This document shows positions 1-8,678 of a stretch of 64,000 bases of DNA, one piece after another. Position 1 is the stretch's first letter. Every line of letters begins with the position of its first letter. The translations under genes were made by a program, and so were the position numbers. The DNA comes from Lachnospiraceae bacterium. Its GTDB lineage: Bacteria; Bacillota; Clostridia; Lachnospirales; Lachnospiraceae. The stretch is from assembly GCA_020860755.1 (NCBI GenBank), contig JAJBTQ010000033.1:41457-105456 (forward strand). Direction: 5' to 3'. The notes beneath the pieces were generated by a model. The model made no database searches, was not told the DNA's origin, and saw nothing but the letters and a program-made list of their open reading frames with translations.

Positions 1-2444
1 TCAAACTCTTCCCTTAAGACTTCAACGAGCCGTTTCGTCACGATCTCTTCGTCAGTCAGCGCGAGGAACGGGTGGATCAGCCGCACTTCGCCGCGGTTGA
101 TCTCGTCAACATTGTTCTTGATGTTCTCCGCGTAGGAGGTAACGATCGGACAGTTATAGTTATTGCCGGCTTCCGTAAACTCGTTGCGCTCATAAGGGAT
201 GCACGGATAAAAGATCGTCTTGATCCCCTCATGTATAAGCCAGGAAATATGACCATGAGCCAGCTTGGCCGGATAGCACTCCGATTCGCTCGGAATGGAC
301 TCAATGCCCATCTCATAGATCGCACGGCTGGACGTAGGGGATACGATCAGGCGGAATTTAAGCTCTTTAAATAAAACGGCCCAGAACGGAAAGTCCTCAT
401 AGATATTTAACACGCGGGGGATTCCTAAGATCCCGCGCGAAGCCTCTTCCTCGGAAAGCGGCTCGTAGTCAAAGTATCGCTGCAGTTTGAACTCAAGCAG
501 ATTGGGGATCTGTTCCTTATTCTTTTCTTCCCCAAACGCGCGCTCACAGCGGTTGCCGGTGATAAACTGGCGGTTGCCGGAAAAGCGGTTGATCGTGAGC
601 AGGCAGTTGTTCGTGCAGCGCCCGCACCGGGCGAGCTTCGTGGAAAACTCGAGGTTGTTGATCTCATCGATGGAGAGCATGGTGGAGGGCTGCCCTTCAT
701 AGCGCTCCTTCGCGATCAGTGCGGCGCCGAACGCGCCCATAATGCCGGCAATGTCCGGTCGGACGGCATCCCGCTCGGAGATCGTCTCGAAGCTGCGAAG
801 CACGGCGTCGTTGTAGAACGTCCCGCCCTGAACGACGATATGCTTTCCAAGCTGATCCGGGTCGGACAGCTTGATGACCTTAAACAACGCGTTCTTGATG
901 ACGGAGTAGGCCAGACCTGCAGAGATATCTGCAACGGTCGCGCCCTCCTTCTGCGCCTGTTTTACCTTTGAATTCATGAATACCGTACATCGGGTGCCAA
1001 GGTCGATCGGATGCTCAGCAAACAGTGCCTCTTTCGCAAAATCCTCGACCGAATAGTTTAACGATTTCGCAAACGTCTCGATAAAGGAGCCGCAGCCGGA
1101 GGAACAGGCCTCGTTGAGCTGTACGCTGTCCACCGTATTATCCTTGATGCGGATACATTTCATATCCTGTCCGCCGATATCAAGGATGCAGTCCACCTCG
1201 GGATCAAAAAACGCGGCCGCCGTGTAGTGGGCGATCGTCTCCACTTCTCCCTCGTCCAGCATGAGAGCAGCCTTTACAAGAGCCTCTCCATATCCGGTGG
1301 AACACGAAGAGACGATCTGTGCTTCCTCCGGAAGCATGCTGTAGACCTCTTTTAAAGATTCGATGGAAGTCGCAAGCGGGCTTCCGTTGTTGTTGCTGTA
1401 AAAAGAGTAGAGCAGCGTGCCGTCCTCTCCCACGAGCGCCACCTTTGTCGTCGTGGATCCGGCATCGATGCCGAGATAACAGTTCCCTTTATAAGAGGAC
1501 AGGTCTCCTTTTTGAACCGTTGCAGCGCCGTGGCGCTCAGAAAAAGCGTCGTAAGCGGACTGATCCGCAAACAGGGGATCTAAGCGCTCTACCTCAAATT
1601 CCATGTGGAGTTCGGAGGAGAGCTTCCCCATCAGATCCTCCATCGTGACCTGCGTGTCCTCCTGATAGTTCATAGCGGAACCGATCGCGGCAAAGAGATG
1701 TGAATTCTCCGGCAGGATCGCATGCTCATCGTCCAGCTTTAAGGTGCGGATAAACGCGGTCCGAAGCTCGGATAAAAAGTGCAGCGGGCCGCCTAAGAAA
1801 GCCACATGGCCTCGGATCGGCTTTCCGCAGGCCAGGCCGCTGATCGTCTGATTGACAACCGCCTGAAAGATAGATGCGGACAGATCTTCCCTCGTAGCGC
1901 CCTCATTGATCAGGGGCTGGATATCTGTCTTTGCGAACACACCACAACGGGCTGCGATGGGATACAAAGCCTTGTAATCCTTCGCATACTCGTTAAGGCC
2001 GCTGGCATCTGTCTGGATCAGGGAGGCCATCTGGTCGATAAACGAACCGGTACCGCCCGCGCAGATGCCGTTCATGCGCTGTTCTACGTTGCCGCCCTCA
2101 AAATAGATGATCTTGGCGTCCTCGCCTCCGAGTTCAATAGCCACGTCTGTCTGCGGCGCATAGTGCTGCAGCGCTGTGGACACGGAGATCACTTCCTGAA
2201 CAAACGGCACTTCCAAATGCTTTGCCAGGGTTAAGCCCCCGGAGCCGGTGATCATAGGACAGACCGTGAGCTGGCCAAGCTTATCGTATGCTTTTTTTAC
2301 CAAGTCGGACAATGTCTCGCGGATGTTCGCGAAATGGCGTTCATAATCGGAGAACAGGAGATTGTCCTCCCTGTCCAAAATGACTATCTTTACAGTGGTG
2401 GAACCAATATCGATCCCAAGTTTATAGAAATCAGAATTGCTCAT
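1..2444 (-). CDS. 2-hydroxyacyl-CoA dehydratase activase-related protein (3' part missing)
   Basis: Only the N-terminal 814 or so residues are inside the window; the reading frame stays open to the left edge. Two BadF/BcrA-type ATPase domains follow each other. The first starts near residue 10 with [10 protein letters not shown] and the second near residue 320 with [10 protein letters not shown], the phosphate-binding signature of this ASKHA family. Cysteines in the [10 protein letters not shown] stretch of the second domain resemble the 4Fe-4S ligands of activator HgdC. A Cys-rich stretch (RCGRCTNNC) follows, as in the DUF2229 region of the very long (about 1,400-residue) family members. Known activators inject an electron into 2-hydroxyacyl-CoA dehydratases using ATP. 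The role of the long fused form is not settled. The ATG at 2444 has an AAGGA ribosome site. Confidence 0.9.
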   Translation of the reverse strand, partial: MSNSDFYKLGIDIGSTTVKIVILDREDNLLFSDYERHFANIRETLSDLVKKAYDKLGQLTVCPMITGSGGLTLAKHLEVPFVQEVISVSTALQHYAPQTDVAIELGGEDAKIIYFEGGNVEQRMNGICAGGTGSFIDQMASLIQTDASGLNEYAKDYKALYPIAARCGVFAKTDIQPLINEGATREDLSASIFQAVVNQTISGLACGKPIRGHVAFLGGPLHFLSELRTAFIRTLKLDDEHAILPENSHLFAAIGSAMNYQEDTQVTMEDLMGKLSSELHMEFEVERLDPLFADQSAYDAFSERHGAATVQKGDLSSYKGNCYLGIDAGSTTTKVALVGEDGTLLYSFYSNNNGSPLATSIESLKEVYSMLPEEAQIVSSCSTGYGEALVKAALMLDEGEVETIAHYTAAAFFDPEVDCILDIGGQDMKCIRIKDNTVDSVQLNEACSSGCGSFIETFAKSLNYSVEDFAKEALFAEHPIDLGTRCTVFMNSKVKQAQKEGATVADISAGLAYSVIKNALFKVIKLSDPDQLGKHIVVQGGTFYNDAVLRSFETISERDAVRPDIAGIMGAFGAALIAKERYEGQPSTMLSIDEINNLEFSTKLARCGRCTNNCLLTINRFSGNRQFITGNRCERAFGEEKNKEQIPNLLEFKLQRYFDYEPLSEEEASRGILGIPRVLNIYEDFPFWAVLFKELKFRLIVSPTSSRAIYEMGIESIPSESECYPAKLAHGHISWLIHEGIKTIFYPCIPYERNEFTEAGNNYNCPIVTSYAENIKNNVDEINRGEVRLIHPFLALTDEEIVTKRLVEVLREEF

Positions 2445-2517
2445 ATAATATCCTTAATAGTAACTGCTATCATTTTCTTTACGAGTATACGACAAGAAAA
2501 ATAAAAAAACAATATTT

Positions 2518-3504
2518 TTATAAATTCTTAATAGGAATCCGGATCCTGCGAATCGTCCGTTCAAATCCATTCCACGAAAGAGCCAGTGTGATAAGCGCGG
2601 AGAAAATGACCAGAAGCAGCAGATGCTGTCCGATCCATCCTCGAAGCGGTGTCTGTGACAGGATCAGGATGATCAGTGGATGAAGCAGATAGATGCCGAG
2701 CGTATTCTTTCCGATCGTGCCGACATATCCCAGCGGCCGCCTCGGCACCCAGATGAGCAGGATCACGATCCAAAGGAAGGCACAGCCCCATCCGATCAGC
2801 CTCCATAGAATTGACGCGCCGTTTACATAGGCATCCCTTCCATACAAATAGGAGGAATGTAATCCTGTCCCGACCAGACAGAAGAAGATAACCAAAGCCA
2901 CCCCCGCCGCTGCTGATAAGATCCTGGACAGCGCCTTAAAGGAGTCTCTTCCGATGGAGAGCAAAATACCGTTCTTTTTTTCGTAGTAGCCCAGAAGAAA
3001 AAACGGAAGGAAGACAAACACCCTTGAGATCGCGAGAAAATTGTTTGTATCCGGCGTAAATCCAATGAGAAATCCCAGAGCCAGCGTAACACAAATAAAC
3101 GCGATCTGTCTTTTACGATTGTCCGTGTCAAAGACAGGGATCAAAAGCTGCATAAACATCAGCGCCAGAAGGTACCAGAGCGTCCACTGCGGCGTAAAGA
3201 TATCGATGGAAAGCCCGGGCGCCTGCCCGTCTTCGATCCAGATGATCGCGAACCGCTCAAAGATCTGGATCAGCTGAAATACAATGTAAAGCGGAATCAG
3301 GGTCGCCAGTGTCTTTTTCGGATTAAATTTCGCAAAATATCCGGAGACAAAGAGGAATGCCGGCATATGAAAGCTAAAGATGATATTGTACAGAATCCGG
3401 GCATCATGCGAAGTCCCGAGCCAGGCGAGGACATGGCCCATTACGACAAGAAAGATCAGGATCGCTCTTATGTTGTCAAATTGAACATTTCGAACCTTTG
3501 ACAT
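2518..3504 (-). CDS. Acyltransferase family membrane protein (acyltransferase 3 type)
   Basis: A 328-residue integral membrane protein of the acyltransferase-3/fucose O-acetylase-like family. These proteins use an acyl-CoA to O-acylate sugars or envelope polymers at the membrane. The N-terminus has the family signature NIRAILIFLVVMGH with the conserved His, followed by about ten hydrophobic segments and a basic C-terminus. A GTG fifteen bases upstream (3519) is also in frame. The ATG at 3504 is preferred because GGAAGAG lies just before it. The gene begins 25 bases after the aldo/keto reductase stop, so it is probably cotranscribed. The acyl group and acceptor cannot be told from sequence. 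Confidence 0.85.
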   Translation of the reverse strand: MSKVRNVQFDNIRAILIFLVVMGHVLAWLGTSHDARILYNIIFSFHMPAFLFVSGYFAKFNPKKTLATLIPLYIVFQLIQIFERFAIIWIEDGQAPGLSIDIFTPQWTLWYLLALMFMQLLIPVFDTDNRKRQIAFICVTLALGFLIGFTPDTNNFLAISRVFVFLPFFLLGYYEKKNGILLSIGRDSFKALSRILSAAAGVALVIFFCLVGTGLHSSYLYGRDAYVNGASILWRLIGWGCAFLWIVILLIWVPRRPLGYVGTIGKNTLGIYLLHPLIILILSQTPLRGWIGQHLLLLVIFSALITLALSWNGFERTIRRIRIPIKNL

Positions 3505-3529
3505 GGATACTCTTCCCACTGGAATCGCA

Positions 3530-4708
3530 TTAAAAGATGTGGAACCATTTGATCAGCCGCTTCATCACCCGGTAAGAAATGTTTTCCAGGTCCGAGGCAG
3601 CACCTTTAAGCTCTTTGCGGATCTCGATCGTCTGTGGACAGTGCTGCTCGCAGGCGCCGCAGCCGATACACTGCGAGGCGCCGGCCGGATCGTGCCGAAA
3701 AATCGTGCACTGCATATAGGTCAGACGCGCAGCCCTTTTGCCTTGAGAATAAAGTGTGTTCCAGGCGTTGAAGGCGCCGGGGATATCCACACCCTGCGGA
3801 CAGGGCATGCAGTAACCGCATCCCGTACAGCCCACCTTCATGCTGTGGTTGATATCCGCCTTCACCTGCCGAAGCAGGGCAAAATCAGAATCATCAAACG
3901 CATTTACCCGGGCATCGGAGGCGATCGCGGCGTTTTCCCTGATCATATCCAAAGAATTCATTCCGGAGAGGACCGATGTCACCTCGGGCTGGTTCCACAG
4001 CCAGCGAAACGACCACTCTGCCGCCGAATAGCCCCGCTCATTCTCGGCAATCCTGCGCTTTGCTGCTTCCGGAAGCAGATCCACGAGTTTGCCGCCCCGA
4101 AGCGGCTCCATGATCATGACCGGCAGGCCCTTTTCATGGGCATAGTGCAGTCCTCTTTTGCCCGCCTGCGTATCCTCGTCCAGATAATTGTACTGGATCA
4201 TCGCAAATTCCCAGTCGTAGGCATCGACCAGTCGGCAGAACATGTCCGGACTGCCGTGGTAGGAAAAGCCGATGTGACGGATCTGACCGGACTCTTTCTT
4301 TTCCCGAATCCACTCCTCAATGCCGAGACCTTTTAAGCGCTCCCAGGTCTCAGTATCGGACAACATGTGCATGAGATAATAATCGATGTGATCCGTCCGC
4401 AGGCGCTTAAGCTGCTCTTGAAAGATCTTTTCTAAGCGGGAGGCGGATTTGATCAGATAATGCGGCAGCTTGTCCGCGATATAGATCTGATTCCGACTGC
4501 CCAGTCTCTCAAAGATCTCACCGATCAGTGCCTCGCTTCCGGAATAGGCATAGGCGGTGTCAAAATAGTTGACGCCGAGATCGATGGCCTCTTTGATCTC
4601 CTGCCCGGCCTTTTCTAAGTCCAATCTTCCGTTTGTCTTGGAAAAACGCATACATCCATAAGCGAGTATGGACAGATCTTCCCCGTCACATCCCTTGCGA
4701 TACTGCAT
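3530..4708 (-). CDS. Aldo/keto reductase with C-terminal 4Fe-4S domain
   Basis: A 392-residue protein with an N-terminal aldo/keto reductase barrel and a C-terminal ferredoxin-like part. The barrel shows YFDTAYAYSGSE (catalytic Asp and Tyr), IADKLPHY (Lys) and YYLMHML (His). The C-terminal part carries two Cys clusters, near residues 294-304 (CTGCGYCMPC) and 347-357 (CIGCGACEQHC). Iron-sulfur members of this family (COG1453) are common in anaerobes and most have no assigned substrate. The Fe-S domain suggests electron exchange with ferredoxin rather than only NAD(P)H. The gene starts 10 bases after the stop of the hydrogenase-type regulator, behind AAGGGAG, so the two are probably cotranscribed. 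Confidence 0.92.
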   Translation of the reverse strand: MQYRKGCDGEDLSILAYGCMRFSKTNGRLDLEKAGQEIKEAIDLGVNYFDTAYAYSGSEALIGEIFERLGSRNQIYIADKLPHYLIKSASRLEKIFQEQLKRLRTDHIDYYLMHMLSDTETWERLKGLGIEEWIREKKESGQIRHIGFSYHGSPDMFCRLVDAYDWEFAMIQYNYLDEDTQAGKRGLHYAHEKGLPVMIMEPLRGGKLVDLLPEAAKRRIAENERGYSAAEWSFRWLWNQPEVTSVLSGMNSLDMIRENAAIASDARVNAFDDSDFALLRQVKADINHSMKVGCTGCGYCMPCPQGVDIPGAFNAWNTLYSQGKRAARLTYMQCTIFRHDPAGASQCIGCGACEQHCPQTIEIRKELKGAASDLENISYRVMKRLIKWFHIF

Positions 4709-4718
4709 CTCAGCTCCC

Positions 4719-4976
4719 TTAATCCTGATATACCGCGCTGGAATATGCAGTCTTGACGCTGACGCCGTCGAGCTCCCCGATCTTGCCGGCCATGCTTGAT
4801 ATTATGTTCTGAGATGCATCCAAAGCTACGCAGATCAGGTTGATCTGGCGCTTTCGGTAAGGAATTCCCATCCTGCCTATAATACATTCATTGTATTCGT
4901 GAAGGATTGCATTGATCCGCTCCGCGGCTTCTGTGTTTTCCACTATAATACTTACCACTGCCACTCTGTTCTCCAT
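4719..4976 (-). CDS. TM1266-like iron-only hydrogenase system regulator
   Basis: An 85-residue ACT/NikR-C-like protein of the TM1266 family, annotated as a putative regulator of the FeFe-hydrogenase system because it often lies beside hydEFG maturation genes. The visible signature is an N-terminal VAVVSIIVEN strand, a central GRMGIPY and a final VSVKTAYS strand. It has no DNA-binding domain of its own. No hydrogenase or maturase gene lies within the window, so the functional link rests on family knowledge only. It is the first gene of a minus-strand set with the Fe-S aldo/keto reductase and acyltransferase. The start follows GGAAGGGAG. Confidence 0.85.
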   Translation of the reverse strand: MENRVAVVSIIVENTEAAERINAILHEYNECIIGRMGIPYRKRQINLICVALDASQNIISSMAGKIGELDGVSVKTAYSSAVYQD

Positions 4977-5028
4977 GGTATCTCCCTTCCGGATTTACCC
5001 CTTATGAGGCGGACTTAAACGTCTTCGC

Positions 5029-5547
5029 TCATTTGGGTGAATCATCCTTCGACAACAGTTCCTTGTAAAGATCCCTTGTCGCATCATCGTGCGCAACTAA
5101 ATAAACCTCAAAAGCATCATCAAAATCTCCGCCCATGGAGCGGATCGTCTGCACCGCGATCTCCGCCGCATCCCGCTTCGGATATTCGTAGATCCCCGTA
5201 GAGATCGCCGGAAACGCGATCGATCTTACGCGCTTTTCTTTGGCCAGGCGCAGACTGTTTTTGTAACAGTCGGCCAAAAGTTTGGGCTCGTTGTACTTTC
5301 CGCCGCGCCATACGGGACCAACTGTATGGATCACGTATTTCGCCGGCAGGTTATATCCCATCGTAATCTTTGCCTCTCCGGTCTCACAGCCTCCAAGCGT
5401 TTTGCACTCTTCAAGCAGCTCGGGTCCGGCAGCCTCATGAATGGCTCCGTCCACACCACCGCCTCCGAGCAGGGAATTTTTTGCCGCGTTTACTATGGCG
5501 TCTACTTCCAACTTTGTAATATCTGCTTTTACGACTTTTATCTGCAT
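5029..5547 (-). CDS. Macro-domain protein (O-acetyl-ADP-ribose deacetylase type)
   Basis: A 172-residue single macro domain that likely removes ADP-ribose-linked acetyl groups or ADP-ribose from substrates. The ADP-ribose-binding elements are visible: [12 protein letters not shown], the glycine loop [10 protein letters not shown], and the phosphate-side loop [12 protein letters not shown]. The length fits the YmdB/MacroD family. A longer in-frame opening exists up to 5676, but the ATG at 5547 follows an AGGAG at good spacing and begins with the conserved [11 protein letters not shown] strand. It is divergent from the methyltransferase, and the space between holds a direct repeat. The cellular substrate is unknown. 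Confidence 0.9.
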   Translation of the reverse strand: MQIKVVKADITKLEVDAIVNAAKNSLLGGGGVDGAIHEAAGPELLEECKTLGGCETGEAKITMGYNLPAKYVIHTVGPVWRGGKYNEPKLLADCYKNSLRLAKEKRVRSIAFPAISTGIYEYPKRDAAEIAVQTIRSMGGDFDDAFEVYLVAHDDATRDLYKELLSKDDSPK

Positions 5548-5600
5548 GTTTATACTCCTGTTCTTGGATGTTCCTGTATGTATATGACTACTTATCTCTA

Positions 5601-5628
5601 AGTATAACAGATTTCTTTTTGTTTTGAA
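5601..5628 (-). promoter_or_regulatory. Putative sigma-A promoter of the macro-domain gene
   Basis: On the minus strand a TTCAAA -35 (5623-5628) and a TATACT -10 (5601-5606) are separated by 16 bases. They lie about 55 bases upstream of the chosen ATG. The -35 is a weak match; the -10 is good. Confidence 0.5.
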
Positions 5629-5632
5629 GCAT

Positions 5633-5678
5633 AAATTTGAATGCTGCTCATCCAATAAAATTTGAATGCTACTCATCC
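5633..5678. repeat. Two direct repeats of 21 bp in a divergent intergenic region
   Basis: Two copies (5633-5653 and 5658-5678) share 20 of 21 bases, the core being AATTTGAATGCT followed by one variable base and CTCATCC. They are spaced 25 bases start to start. They lie just upstream of the macro-gene promoter and, on the other strand, just upstream of a TATAAT (5693-5698) serving the methyltransferase. The position suits paired binding sites for a regulator, or a small duplication. Confidence 0.7.
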
Positions 5679-5763
5679 TTGCCGGGCTGTGATATAATCA
5701 GATGGTCAACAAAAAAGCAACAGATAGGATCAAACAGATTTTTGCGAAAGGAAATAAGAGATT

Positions 5764-6540
5764 ATGGCAAGCAACATCAAGGAAATACACGAATCATTTG
5801 CGCAGCAGGCAGAGACGTTTGACACCACACCGATGAATGTGTCCCGTCGTGAACACATGGCTCACATGATCGGGATGCTCTCTCCGCTTGACGAAGACAG
5901 CATCCTGGAAGTGGCTGCGGGAACCTGTGCCTGCGGACGGGAATTGGCAGAGACTGCCGCTGCCGTCACCTGTCTGGATACCACTCCGGAAATGCTGGAG
6001 GTCGGGAAACAGGAGGCTTTTAAGAAAAACCTGGCAAATATGGTGTTTGTAGTCGGGGATGCCGGGGCGCTCCCGTTTTTGGAAGGAAGCTTTGATATGA
6101 CCCTCTGCCGCCTCGCATTCCACCATATCCCGGAATATGAGAAGCCGTTTTCAGAGATGGTCCGCGTGCTTAAGCCGGGCGGACGTCTGGTGCTGGTCGA
6201 TCTGGCAGCGCCGGAGGAATCCCTGCGTCAGGTAAAGGACGAACTGGAGACGATCCGGGACCCGTCCCATGCAAAAACGCTCAGCCGGGAGGAAATGCTT
6301 GCTCTTTTTAAAAAAGAAGACCTCTCCGTCATCAGCTGTGATCAGAAGGATCTACCCGTTTCTCTTGATGATTGGCTCGATGTGACAAAAGTCTCCCCAG
6401 AGGTCGCCGAAGAGATCACTCAGAAACTGTGCGATGAGATGGCAGGCGGTGCAAAGACCGGATTTGACCCTTACGATAAGGACGGAACGATCTTCTTTGA
6501 CCAGCACTGGGTGACGATCGTCGGAACAAAACCGGAGTAG
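5764..6540 (+). CDS. Class I SAM-dependent methyltransferase (UbiE/type 11-like)
   Basis: A 258-residue Rossmann-fold methyltransferase. Motif I is ILEVAAGTCACGRELA near residue 45, the acidic loop is VTCLDTTPEML, and the post-motif strand FDMTLCRLAFHHI is followed by LKPGGRLVLVDLAAP. This order matches methyltransferase domain 11 proteins such as UbiE and YcgJ. Here the motif I glycine loop reads AAGTCACG rather than the usual GxGxG, so two glycine positions are filled by Cys. The substrate is unknown; members act on quinones, small molecules or metals. A TATAAT stands at 5693-5698 without a good -35, hinting at activator control. The gene is convergent with the efflux gene, with only 12 bases between. 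Confidence 0.85.
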   Translation: MASNIKEIHESFAQQAETFDTTPMNVSRREHMAHMIGMLSPLDEDSILEVAAGTCACGRELAETAAAVTCLDTTPEMLEVGKQEAFKKNLANMVFVVGDAGALPFLEGSFDMTLCRLAFHHIPEYEKPFSEMVRVLKPGGRLVLVDLAAPEESLRQVKDELETIRDPSHAKTLSREEMLALFKKEDLSVISCDQKDLPVSLDDWLDVTKVSPEVAEEITQKLCDEMAGGAKTGFDPYDKDGTIFFDQHWVTIVGTKPE

Positions 6541-6552
6541 TTTTAAAACAGC

Positions 6553-7971
6553 TTAAACGATCTGTTCCTGTGGTTTTCTGTTCTTTCCCGTCCCCCACAG
6601 CGCCAATACGATCAGGACAATATCCGAGATCAGCATACCGAAAAATGCCATATTGACTCCGTGCATGGACGAGGGCGAGGGGACAAGTGTATCCACGCCG
6701 TAGTTTACGGACGCGATCGTCATGACCGCCACAAAGATCGCTGTTCCGAGCGATCCCGCGATCGTTCGCAGAGAGGTCAAAAGTGCCGTGGCATGGGACG
6801 TCATTGCAAGGCTGACCGTGCTGGCACCCCAGGTGACTAACGGCATCAGCATAAATGCTGTGGCGGCATTTCGGATAATGTTCAGTACAAGCGCCACCCA
6901 CAGCCCGGTGTCGATCGTAACAAAGATCATCAGACCGTTGCTGATAAGCAGCCCGACGGCACCGGTGACAAACAGCACCCGCATTCCCAGTTTATCATAG
7001 ATCCTGCCGGCAAACGGACTGACGATCACTGAAGCCAGCGATCCCGGCAGAGTGATAAGCCCAGCAATGGTCGCGGACATGCCCAGCGCCTGTTGGACAT
7101 AGAGCGGCAAAATGACAGTTCCGCCATAGACGTTTAGATAAAGCAGCATGCTTCCGATCACACTGACCGCATAATCCCTGTTTTTTAGAATCCGTACATC
7201 CAAAAACGGCTTGTCTATGTGCAGCTGCCTTGTAGAAAAGACCGCAGCGAACACAATTCCGATGATCAGGGGAAGCAGGACCATCACACTCCCAAAACTA
7301 TACGTACCGATATTGCCAATACCGAGTGTGATCCCGCCGAAGGCAAGCGCGCTCATGATAAACGAAGATATATCGAACTTTTTCTTTTCCGTCTCCAGCA
7401 CATTGGAAAAGACAAGCAGGCAGTAAACAAAAGAGATGATCATGATGATCATTACGAGGAAAAAGATCATCCTCCAGCCAACGGTATCCACCAGCACTCC
7501 CGCAAGGGTCGGTGCGATCACGGGGGCCGCTCCGATGGAGAGACCGTACCACCCCATCGCGGTTCCCTTTTTTTCTGCCGGAAAGATTGACAGGATGATC
7601 ACCTGAGCCATAGAGGTCAGCATGCCTCCGCCGGAGGCCTGCATCACCCGCCCGAACATCATCATCGGAAAGTTTACTGCCAGCCCGGAGACCAGGAGTC
7701 CTGCGATAAAGATCGCGATCGCCGTCGAGTAAAGGTTTTTTGTCGGAAACCGGGTGATCAAAAATGCGGAGAGCGGCATGACGATCGCCATCACGAGGGA
7801 ATATCCGCTCGTAAGCCACTGCCCTGTCGTGACCGGGACATTTAAGTCCTCCGTGATCGGCAGCATCGCCGTGGTCAGCGCCGTCGCCAGCAGCGAAGAC
7901 GCGATACAGCTGATCACGATATTGACAAAGATCAATCTTCTTTTCCGTTCTGACACTGCAGCCTGTTCCAT
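6553..7971 (-). CDS. MFS drug efflux transporter, DHA2 (EmrB/QacA) family
   Basis: A 472-residue major facilitator with hydrophobic segments along the whole length, consistent with the 14-helix DHA2 drug:proton antiporters. Family features include the N-terminal VTTGQWLTSGY stretch, the FPTKNLY loop, FGRVMQASGGGML in helix 4-5, and GAAPVIAPTLAGVLVD, the motif C antiporter signature. It is expected to export amphipathic toxic compounds. It lies 70 bases downstream of a MarR gene on the same strand, the usual regulator-pump layout, with AGGAG before the start. The actual substrates cannot be predicted. Confidence 0.92.
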   Translation of the reverse strand: MEQAAVSERKRRLIFVNIVISCIASSLLATALTTAMLPITEDLNVPVTTGQWLTSGYSLVMAIVMPLSAFLITRFPTKNLYSTAIAIFIAGLLVSGLAVNFPMMMFGRVMQASGGGMLTSMAQVIILSIFPAEKKGTAMGWYGLSIGAAPVIAPTLAGVLVDTVGWRMIFFLVMIIMIISFVYCLLVFSNVLETEKKKFDISSFIMSALAFGGITLGIGNIGTYSFGSVMVLLPLIIGIVFAAVFSTRQLHIDKPFLDVRILKNRDYAVSVIGSMLLYLNVYGGTVILPLYVQQALGMSATIAGLITLPGSLASVIVSPFAGRIYDKLGMRVLFVTGAVGLLISNGLMIFVTIDTGLWVALVLNIIRNAATAFMLMPLVTWGASTVSLAMTSHATALLTSLRTIAGSLGTAIFVAVMTIASVNYGVDTLVPSPSSMHGVNMAFFGMLISDIVLIVLALWGTGKNRKPQEQIV

Positions 7972-7985
7972 CTTAAAATTCTCCT

Positions 7986-8049
7986 GTGACTCTTTTATCC
8001 GGTGACTCTTTTATCCGGTAGTTCTTTCATTCAATGACTCTTTAATCCT
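7986..8049. repeat. Degenerate 16-bp tandem repeat between marR and the efflux gene
   Basis: A 16-base unit GTGACTCTTTTATCCG occurs twice without a gap (7986-8001 and 8002-8017). Two decayed copies follow (about 8018-8033 and 8034-8049). The array crosses the marR stop codon and fills nearly the whole gap to the efflux gene. It looks like slippage-grown DNA rather than an operator, since it lies inside the transcription unit. Confidence 0.75.
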
Positions 8050-8452
8050 GTGATATCTTCTCATGAATGCGGATAAGGGATCTTGTGTCATCCTCTCCCA
8101 GATCCTGCAGAACCTTGCTTACGCTGTCAAGAACCTCCCTTTGACGCTCCAAAAAGATCTCCTCCCCGAGATCTGTCATCGCGACAAGGGTCTTCCGGTT
8201 GTCTGACTGATCCGAAAGACGGCAGATCCAGCCCTTTTTCTCCATATTGTTTAAGAGCACGGCCACACGGGCAGAACTGACTGCCATCACTTTGCCGATA
8301 TCCTTGGGATTCGCTTCTTGCCCCGTTTCGTGCAGATACCCGAGGGCAAAGATCTCCCCCTGCGTATAGCCATCCATCTGCTGCATCGCCTTAAGCCGGT
8401 TCAGTTTCGCCTGAATGCGCAGCAACTCGATTGCCGCTGCCTTATAATCCAT
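8042..8452 (-). CDS. MarR family transcriptional regulator
   Basis: A 136-residue winged-helix regulator. The central helix-turn-helix runs from about residue 50 (ANPKDIGKVMAVSSARVAVLLNNMEKKGWICR), followed by the wing DQSDNRKTLVAMTDLGEE, the usual DxRxxxxxLT-type signature of MarR. It is upstream of, and most likely controls, the DHA2 efflux pump; effectors for this family are small aromatic or amphipathic molecules. Its own promoter carries an inverted repeat across the start of transcription, consistent with self-repression. The start follows AAGGAG. Confidence 0.92.
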   Translation of the reverse strand: MDYKAAAIELLRIQAKLNRLKAMQQMDGYTQGEIFALGYLHETGQEANPKDIGKVMAVSSARVAVLLNNMEKKGWICRLSDQSDNRKTLVAMTDLGEEIFLERQREVLDSVSKVLQDLGEDDTRSLIRIHEKISQD

Positions 8453-8474
8453 ACCAAATCTCCTTTTTTATTTT

Positions 8475-8489
8475 GCTAACCCCGCTAGC
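8475..8489. promoter_or_regulatory. Candidate MarR operator (inverted repeat)
   Basis: GCTA and TAGC arms flank seven bases (ACCCCGC) directly downstream of the marR -10 box, covering the expected transcription start. This is the usual place for autorepression. The arms are short, so it remains a candidate. Confidence 0.4.
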
Positions 8490-8490
8490 T

Positions 8491-8519
8491 TTTATATCAC
8501 AAATTTCTTTGGATTGCAA
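8491..8519 (-). promoter_or_regulatory. Sigma-A promoter of marR and the efflux gene
   Basis: A minus-strand TTGCAA -35 (8514-8519) is separated by 17 bases from a TATAAA -10 (8491-8496), about 40 bases upstream of the marR start. No other promoter is evident before the efflux gene, so both genes are probably read from here. Confidence 0.7.
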
Positions 8520-8536
8520 GACCAAAATCGAATTTG

Positions 8537-8563
8537 TTAGCACTCTTCCAAAAAGAGTGCTAA
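8537..8563. promoter_or_regulatory. Perfect CIRCE operator (HrcA binding site)
   Basis: TTAGCACTC and GAGTGCTAA are separated by nine bases, an exact match to the CIRCE consensus bound by the heat-shock repressor HrcA. It lies seven bases upstream of the htpG -35 box. This places htpG in the HrcA regulon here, unlike Bacillus subtilis, where htpG lacks CIRCE. Confidence 0.95.
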
Positions 8564-8570
8564 TTTTCTA

Positions 8571-8599
8571 TTGACTTTTGCACTCTGCGGATTTATACT
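8571..8599 (+). promoter_or_regulatory. htpG: Sigma-A promoter of htpG
   Basis: TTGACT (8571-8576) and TATACT (8594-8599) are separated by exactly 17 bases, a near-consensus housekeeping promoter. Transcription should start near 8606, leaving a leader of about 70 bases. Confidence 0.85.
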
Positions 8600-8678
8600 T
8601 TATTTAGTAAGAAAATTCCGCAAAAGTACGGATATTTTTTTGCGATAAAATATAAATTTATGAACAGGAGTGATAACT

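Noticed and set aside
3503..4336. Open frame of 277 codons on the plus strand
   Set aside because: It lies wholly opposite the motif-rich aldo/keto reductase, has no ribosome site and resembles no family; it is an antisense by-product of the codon pattern.
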